The position numbers were made by a program, and so were the translations under genes. Shown here in pieces: positions 36,401-45,400 of a stretch of DNA of 64,000 nucleotides (position 1 is its first letter; every line of letters begins with the position of its first letter). Below the pieces are notes generated by a model. That model was given only the letters and a program-made list of their open reading frames with translations. It searched no databases and had not been told where the DNA came from. Source of the DNA: Fragum whitleyi (lineage: Eukaryota > Mollusca > Bivalvia > Cardiida > Cardiidae); assembly GCA_948146395.1 (NCBI GenBank), contig OX411544.1, positions 36,786,457 to 36,850,456 of the forward strand, read 5' to 3'.

Positions 36401-39400
36401 AAAGAACACTTAGATAAAGTTGATTTCATAACTTTTGTCATAGTAAAGAAAAAAACTTGGCAAAAGTGCAAAAAATTGCCGAAAGCTTTGCATGCTCTTA
36501 TTGTGAGTCTGTAATTATTATATTGTCGAAAATAATATCTTATAAACTCGAAGGCATTTGGTTCAAAGCTGAAAATCAGGAGTTATAGGCTTAGATAATA
36601 CTGCACATATGCCAGAGTAGAAACATTTCGCGTTCAGCATGTCAATGGAAAAAATGTGGTTGCTCGAATAGAGCTGACTGTAAATACATGTAGGCCAGGG
36701 TTCGACACTAAGGGGAGTCCGAGACTCCTTGTTTAAAAATTGGACTTGCATTGATTTGAAAGTAAGGAGTCTGCTGGACTCCAAGCGTTGAAAAGAAATA
36801 TTTTGACAAACAAATGCACAAAACTTGTTGAAGAAAACATTTGCTTGCATCCTGTTTGTTTTGAGGGGAAAAAAACTTTTCTTTGGTAGAACATTGTGGA
36901 AAAGAAGAAATTGCTTATAACAAGCAATTTCTTCTTTTTCACAATGTTCTCCCATTGTGATAATTTGGACTCCTTACTTTGGGCCTGGACTCCTTGATTT
37001 CATGTGTTAGGAGTCCTTTCTTTGAGCTTGGACTCCTTGATTTCATAATGACTCCTAAATCTCAGGAGTAAGTGTCGACCCCTGTAGGCGTGAAAGAACT
37101 AGTCTAGATTTTTTATTTAACAGAGCCTGCAAATCTCGCTTTGGTGGTGGGTGCTATAGGTGGCGCCATATTTGTTTTGCTGTTGATCGTTGTCGTTGTA
37201 TCGGTTGTTGTTGTTCTTCGACGAAAGCGGCGTAAGTACTTCGAATGACAATATTTAGACCAATCATTAAGGTAGAAACTGCATGATGCACATTTTTTCA
37301 ATCGGTCTTATTTCGGAGTTTCTCAGAGGACCTCGAAAAACCTAGGAGTAGTATAGGCGTCACTTTGGATGTAAACGCCTATACTACTCCTAGGGATCGA
37401 TGAACATTAACATTAAAGGCGTTGCTTTGACGAATTCATTGCGTCATTACTTTCCGCCAGCAATTCCAAAGGATCGGAAAGTTACGGAGTCTGTCGAGAC
37501 TTCCCCATGTCGTCCAGATTTCAAAATTGTTCATTAATCTGCCTCTACCTCAACAAATGAAACTCCTTAATCAAAGTTATAATGTTATTCGATACGTAAG
37601 GACAATGGTTAGATTTCTCTTGTCCCTTGAATTTTCTTAAAGTGCTTTTCTTTGATTCCCTGTATAAATCTCTAACCCGAATTTCACTGATTGGCGAGAA
37701 TTTCCAATACATTGAGTGCAAACAATTTTATAGTCAAATCTGGGTCTGGAAACAATAATCATTTTACTCTTATACTGCCGTATCTAAATTTTGTTTTACA
37801 TATATCAAGGGCGTAGCTACCATTGCGCAAATTACGCAAGAGCGTAATAGAAATTAATCATATTTCGAAAAATGTCGTTGATGAATTATCATTACATCGA
37901 AACTGCAGCTTATTTAAGCTGTAGTTACGATGTTTTGATTATTCACCAACGCTCAAATCATAACTGAAAGGAGAGCAGACGGAAAACATTCACATATTGT
38001 CACATTCCACATGTATCGCCATTATGTTATATATATTCTTTAGTTGCCGCCTTCTGAGTGCATAGAAGTGTCAAAATCCTACTTACGCCTGTGTATATTG
38101 TCATTTTTTGGGGACATTTCAATCAGCCTTCCACTATTTTTTTCTAAAATGATAAGACGGGCAGTGAGATATGAGGTGCGTTTCTTAGATTAAGATTCTT
38201 AAAAATCTCATTAAGATTACTAAGATTTTATTTATTTTTTTCGATTAAGATTTTTAAGCAGCTTATTTAGAATCTTAAGATATCTTAATGAGGAAACGAA
38301 GATGGTTTTGCATTGGCTTTATACGAGCAGCCTTGACGACGTCGAAATTTTTTTCACTCAAAATACAGAAAATCGTTTTTTATGACGTCTTAATAATCTT
38401 ATTTTGCGGGAATATCATCTTGCTCTAAAAAAGCACCTCAGACTGTGTGTCTGTGCAGGCTGATCTCAGTCTATGTAATTTCCAAAAGTTTTGTGTACAG
38501 CAGAGAAATGTGGAGGACAGCAGGATAAGGGTTAAACATTGGTTTTGTTTTCAAAAGGCGAGCTTTTATATCGGCTAAAAATTGTCTCAAAGTAGTGGAC
38601 CTGCAAAAGTTTCGCAACATTTCGGAAATCATGATCTTTCACGATTTTGACCGATGTTTCCAAATGAAATCATTAGGAAACCTCGGTTAACACTGATAAA
38701 GTTCATTACTTCCGAAATGTTGCGAAACTATTACGGATCCACTACCTTTATGACAAAACGAAAATTATTTTTAGACGCAGCTATGCTTTGTTCTTATCAC
38801 ACAAAATAATGAATCCAAATAAGAACATTTATATATTTTTTACTATCTATTTATTAATTTATTTATTCATCTATTTACCTAGGAAAGAAAAAGGATGTTC
38901 CGAGAATGTAAGTGAAACCTTTCTTTTACACATCGTATATCTGGCTCTTTCTAATTTCAATCATATATTTGCATTTTATTCTAACAGAAACTTCATTCAT
39001 AGAATTAAAAAAGAACTGCGTAATGAGCGTTATTTAATCAGACTTTTTTCGTGTAGATGATATCATTCTATAAGGGCCAGCATAATCTTCGAACTACATA
39101 CATGTATTGTTAAATATTATGTAAAGAATTATCTATTAACATTGCTAGACTTAATGTGGGTTGCAAAAACATCTAATTCCTTTGAAAACCAACACACTAT
39201 CAACAAATCTCGGGAAAAATTCAAAATTGAAAAGCAGTGTTACCCTTGCAAACAAGTTTTTAATATTCATTTTTATTATCAATTTGCAAAGTTTCTTGGA
39301 ATTTGCAGATAAGTTGTTCAGCGCAAAACAACGGTAATTACCTATATGTTAATAGACAGTTACAACTGTTTCGCGCTGAGCCATCGAGGTAAGAGTGGGT

Positions 39401-42400
39401 AAGGCTAGCCCTGAGTTCAGGATGTAAAAACGTTTTAGTAAGTAGCTTATACGTGCAAAGCGAGGTATCATTTCGAAAACGTTTCGCTAACGTTTTAATC
39501 CTGAACGCATATCCTCTTTCAAGTCTTTATTTCACTTTATGAAACCGTGTTTTAGGTACTCACCTTATTTTGATTTGTTTCAACCAGTGTCGGATCCAGA
39601 GAGGTTAAGTTCTGGGGGTTCAAACGACCCCTTCGGAAGCCTAATTATTTAGTTTTCATGTATAATTTCATTTAACGCTTTGTCTACTGTTCATGACATT
39701 TTCATTATGTAAACAAAACGTTGGAAGACAGTATTGACTAAGATCAGTCTGTGCAGTTGAGCAGCCTGAGGTGCGTTTCTTAGATTAAGATTCTTAAGAA
39801 TCTCATTAAGATTTTTAAGATGTAGCGTTTTTTAGATTAAGATTTTTAAGCGGCTTAATAAGAATCTTAAGATATCTAAATGGGGAAATTAAGATGCTTT
39901 TGCATTGGCTTAAAACTAGTAGCCTTAACGACGTTGAATATTTTCACTCAAAATATTGAAAATCGTTTCTTATGACGTCTTAATAATCTTATTTAGTTGA
40001 AATTTTCATCTTAATAAAAAAACGCACCTCAGGTTTTAGCATTTTGTATAAATCCTGAAGCATTTTCTAATAAGCTTTGGAAAATATTTAAATTCATCAG
40101 GTTTAAGATATTTAAATTGCGTAAGACTAGGAAAACGAACCCCATTATGTATGTTCGAATCCCTTTACAAAAACCCTGGATCCGCCACTGTCAACGAGAC
40201 GATTCCTATGAGTACCAACAACATTTCTATATTATATTCTTAGTCAAAAAAAGTTAACAACACTTGATTTTTAAATATTTTTCTGTAGCAGAAATTTTGT
40301 AGTCGAATGAAGCAAAACATTGAGTTCAATCTCTAAGAAATAGATTTGTGCGCTTCTTTTGTTACAATGGTGATTCTACCGTCAAAAAACATAGCAAAAA
40401 CCGCGCGAGGGGCGAATTTAAAAAGCCACAGTCTGTAAATTTTGTCCAGATTTCCGCTTTGCTTTTCAATACCACGCAGTCTGGAGCGACTAGCATTTAA
40501 GCCATTCTTATCTTTGGTAATTGGCTGTCTTTCATACCAAAACGAATATTCTGCATGTAAACGTTGGGTTTACGTTACGTGATTAACGTCTCCCAAATTT
40601 TTGAACCTATAGCTGACGTGGCAAATTTCAAATGATCAGGTCAAATTAAAGTGAAAATGGGGAGGATCATGAGCCAATTTTCTCGTCTTTTACACCATTG
40701 ACGTCATAGAAAATCGACAATACAGAAATGCAGTTATGTGATCATCCTCCGTTGATTGCCCTGTCACTGTCCTGTTCGATGATTTAAGCGGCTTTCTATG
40801 AATTGTTTTGAAACTGACTCAATTTGATGAAAAGCGAACATTTCAGACTGACTTTACCTTGTGAAGTGATACTATCGACGTAAAACGCATGAATACTCAC
40901 GCTAGGCCTTAACTGGTGTTCTGCAAAGAAAACATTCTTCACTCGGATAGCCAATTGATAAGCTTATCGTTCAGGCACCGACTCACTAAATTTATATCAA
41001 CACATATTTTTTACAATGCAACTAAAACGGTTGCAAAACTTTTTTGACAATGTAGATTATGTACCACTACAGGTTGCCAAAACTGAGTATACCTAATATA
41101 TTAGAATACAACAGAACTAACGATTATACGCCCCCTCCCTCAAATCCCAGTACCGCCACTCCTGATATTTACGAAAATACCAACGCCGGTGCTGCTTTAT
41201 TCAAAAGTACTGATCAAGAGTTATACGGTGAGTATAAGACCAGGGCTTTCCATGACCCCCTGTTTCTTTGAATTTGGACCTCCCCCCTTATTTTAAATGC
41301 CTCCCAAAATTGTCAAAAAAAAATTCTGTATCTAGTTTAATTATGACAAAATGACCCTCAGTTTAGAACATAGGGGGAAAACCCTGGTGAAAGACTCACC
41401 CAAAGTATGTCAGTCCGTCAGAAAACTGTCTCAAACTCAGTAATTAAGGAAGTTCGCTCCTGAGATCAAAGTAATAGATACCACTCTGATACCAGAGTGA
41501 CCGGAAGTTCCTGTTGCGCAATGAACCAAAATTCTCAGAAGCAAACTTCCTTAACAGCCACATTGTATGTTACATCCGATGACTGTTTCTTACTGAACAA
41601 GTAAAAGAATTATATGGTAGGGAACAAACTGGATTCTACTTTGGAAATAAAACACACGCACGAGAGATGTTTCCTTCTGAAAAGTTGTTTCAGTAAAATG
41701 AACAAAACGAGACAAAAATACCCAAACTTTGATTACTTTACTCGATTGTAAAACGCTATAAAATATATATGAGATCCGTCACGCGAAAAGGGACCGTCTA
41801 GGAATTTCGTAAACTAAATATTTGTAAAAGAGATTGGTTCTAGAACAGGCCAACCAGAGGTCGCATTTCGAAAATTCTTTTACTAGGTAGATTGCTTATT
41901 CAAGATTAAGAAATTAGTTAAGTTCGAAAATTCGACCCTTGTCAGTCTGCGCAATTCACGCAGTCTGACGAGGGTCGAGATTTTACGCACTACCCAGATG
42001 GTCCCTTTTCGTGTGACGGGTCACATATGTTAACAATCATTTTGCAGCTTTTCCATCTGAAGAAAAAAAAAACTTAAGATAGAAGGAGAGCTATTAAAAT
42101 ACAAATAATAGATACTTATCTTGGTTTTGATTCTTAATAATACAAATTATTGTGCGATAAGTAAGGCACTGATTTTGGGTAGCAGAAGGCGTATGTCTGT
42201 AAACTGTTTTCTTCTACAGAAATCAAATTTTTGTTAAAGTTAATAGATAAAGAAAAGAAAAAATAGAAATATGGCATTGCTTTGGATTATTCAAATATAC
42301 AGTGCTTAAGAATCATAGTGATCACATACATTTTTCTGATTTCAGAAAATACTCACTTAAACAATGGGTACGTATCGTTTACGATTATTTCATCCTCTGA

Positions 42401-45400
42401 TATTGAGGAATAACGTAGCAATTAGGGAGACTCGGGGGTTCCCAAAATTGCGATAATTTCGTGTCAGTAGAGCTCTTTTTAAAAAAGCTTTGTGACAAGT
42501 CAAAACACGCCGTATATGGGATACCTCTCAAAATTTAAACCAATTATCTTTCTCACAATACACATGAAAATGCATAAAAGTTCTCTGTTCACAATCTTCG
42601 AAGTTTCGGTTTACAAACTTTTACTTCAATTCCTAATTTTGGTTGTTCTAAAATTACCTTTTTCGCAATGCATGCACCTCGTACATAGCCTATATGAGTT
42701 TAAGAAAGATAGATTTAAAAACTTCAAAATCAAATTACAAATTAAACAAAATTAATGGGTAAAATGAAATGATTAGAGCTAGTGATCTCTAGTACTATAG
42801 TTATATATGCTGCATTTCAAAATTTCAGGTCGAATGCAGAAATTGAACGAAAGGAAAGTAATTATGCTAATGCACCTCTTTTTGTTGGGGCTTCGTTCAA
42901 AATTAACAAAGGAGAAAATGGGTAAGATTTTTTTCAGCCAACCAGAATCCACAAATCTTGACAGACAAAACTATGTCTAAATCATAAACCGTGTATATGA
43001 TCAGTGGAATCTATATATTGCCGAATTCAAAACATAATTGATGTCATTCTTAAAAAAAAAAATTCTCATAAGATGGTTTCATTTCAATTTGCACCCACTT
43101 TTCATACAAATAGTTGTCTGTGATACCAGCCCTGCATTCATAATTACAAAACAGTGTAAACTGTTTGCAAATTATACCCCGCTTTGCACATGTACTTGCA
43201 AGCAAAGCGGGTTATAATTTGAAAACAGTGTGTGCCGTTTTGTCTTCTTATCGTAGGAAAGTCAAAGATTGATATCGGTAAGTCTAGCAGCTGTAATCCA
43301 GTCAAACCCCCTTCATTGTCGTCTGCAAGCAAATGAAACTACGACCCGTCAAATATTTAAGAAAAAATGAAAAGGTGTTGTAAAATACTAGAATGTTAGG
43401 CGTTAGCTTCAAAATGGTGTTCTTACAAAGATTGGATTGCCAAATAATATTATTTGCTTAAATGGTTTTAGGTGGATTATCAAGGAATAACGGTAGATTA
43501 TCATTTGATAATCGAACCAAACCAAACCAGTAAAATTGAAAAAAAAAAAAAAAAATGCCCTGCTTTCGTTCATTGCACGCTATTTAACGTTATCTTAGCG
43601 GGGTCCAATATACAAAATACAATGTACCTCACAACGCTGTATGTAGCAATCATGTGCAAACTGACCCGTCTTTGATAAAATTTGTCCAAAAATGTTCATA
43701 TTACGTCTGATTTTTGCGTTAAAAAAATAATGAGCGTTCATTTTTTTGTGCAAGACCGATGAAACTTTCATTTCGTGAACAACCAAAATTATTTTGTCAC
43801 TCTTGGCTTCGCCATGTGTAAAATATAGCTTTTTTGTTCGCGAAATGAAAAATAACCCGAGCTTGCGTTAAAACAAATAATTATCATACATTTATTCAGC
43901 AAGCCGGGTCCGGCGATATATTCCAATACGGACGGAATGGTTGGAATCAAGGAAGCCCAGGCGGCGGCAGCCAGTTCCCAATACATTACAGCCACGGCAG
44001 ACAGACTGGGTTACAGTAAGTTACATCGTGAAATTGACATTCATCTCAATCAAAACCATTCTAAATCAATCACTCAGCGCTCCATTCGTTCATTCCAAAC
44101 ACTCACTCAAACCATTCAAAAACGCTTCAAATCACTTTAAAGATAAGATCAACACAAACATTCAAAATGAAAAAAGTTGAAGAAAAATCGCGATTTCACT
44201 GATATAATTAAAATTTTAAGCGTCTGATTGGTACTTGAAGCGATGAAAAATTATCAAGGGAACCTGTACGAATATTGTATTAAAGGGAGGTAATTAATAT
44301 TGCTAATTTTGTTCATCCTGAACAAAATTAGCAATATTGGATTACCTCCCTTAATTTTCAATTAAAACTCGCTCCACACTCTCATTTAATTTCATTCCTA
44401 AATCGTTCTAAAAGCATTCATCTTGTCAATTTCACGATGTTCTTAACTGTTTACAGATCAATACACAGAAGATTCAACCGGTGACCTAGACGATGATTAT
44501 CTAGATATGGAAGTTTGCACGCTAAGCCCTACAGAAAAAGAGAGGAAACCGCCGGAACGTACTTACAGTAATCGAGAAGCTATTAATCGACATTTTATAT
44601 CCAAAAAACAACCAACAAAAATAGTTCAAGAGTAAGTGACAATATTTTACTAGGCAATGTATGTCGGATTGATTGAATCGGGTTTACTCCATTTTTCAGA
44701 CCACGACGACCAGAGAATTCTGGAGCCCGCTTTACTAAACTTCTTACGAAGAAGTTCATCGTAAGTCAAAAACACAAATCGTGCCATTTGTTTTTATTAA
44801 TTGTTAGATTCTGCCTTGCAATACCTCATTGGAATCAATGAGACATTGCGAGGCTGAATTCCATAGTTACTGTTAGTTACTGCTGTGGGAGCAACCTAAA
44901 TTTTTAACCTACGCAAAAAATGATTGTAAGATGTTTAGTACAACGGGTCCCTGATGTTTCTAACACCAGCACTACTACTGCATCATCAGTAGTTAACGAT
45001 TACATATCCATCGGTGGGAGACATAAAATATCGGAAGGCTATACCGATGGCCCAGCGCGAAACAGTTGTAACTGCCTAAATGTTCATAGGCAGTTTCAAC
45101 TGTTTCACGCTGAGCCATCGATATGTCCGAAGCCGGGGATCAAACGAGTGACTTCATTGACAACGCCGCAATAATTCCATTATGGCAAATTGAAAGAAAG
45201 TGATTCCGTTGCCCATTCGGAACATCGCTCGGACTTTTTCCGTAACTTGAAAAGTACATCGGACGTAAGTGTAGTAATTTTGGGTCATTTTTAGATAATT
45301 TTAGATAATCGTCTTTGGAAACCTTTTTTGGCATATGATAATTTGATGACAAAACGCAGTAAGACACTGTGTTTTGTTATCAATTTATAATATGCCCATT

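Noticed and set aside
41056..41072. Acceptor at 41055 for receptor exon 8
   Set aside because: It would put the exon out of phase with exon 7 and meet a stop; the AG at 41072 keeps the frame.
44698..44760. Possible receptor exon after TTTTTCAG at 44699
   Set aside because: Exons 12 and 13 already join in phase, and adding this piece breaks the frame.
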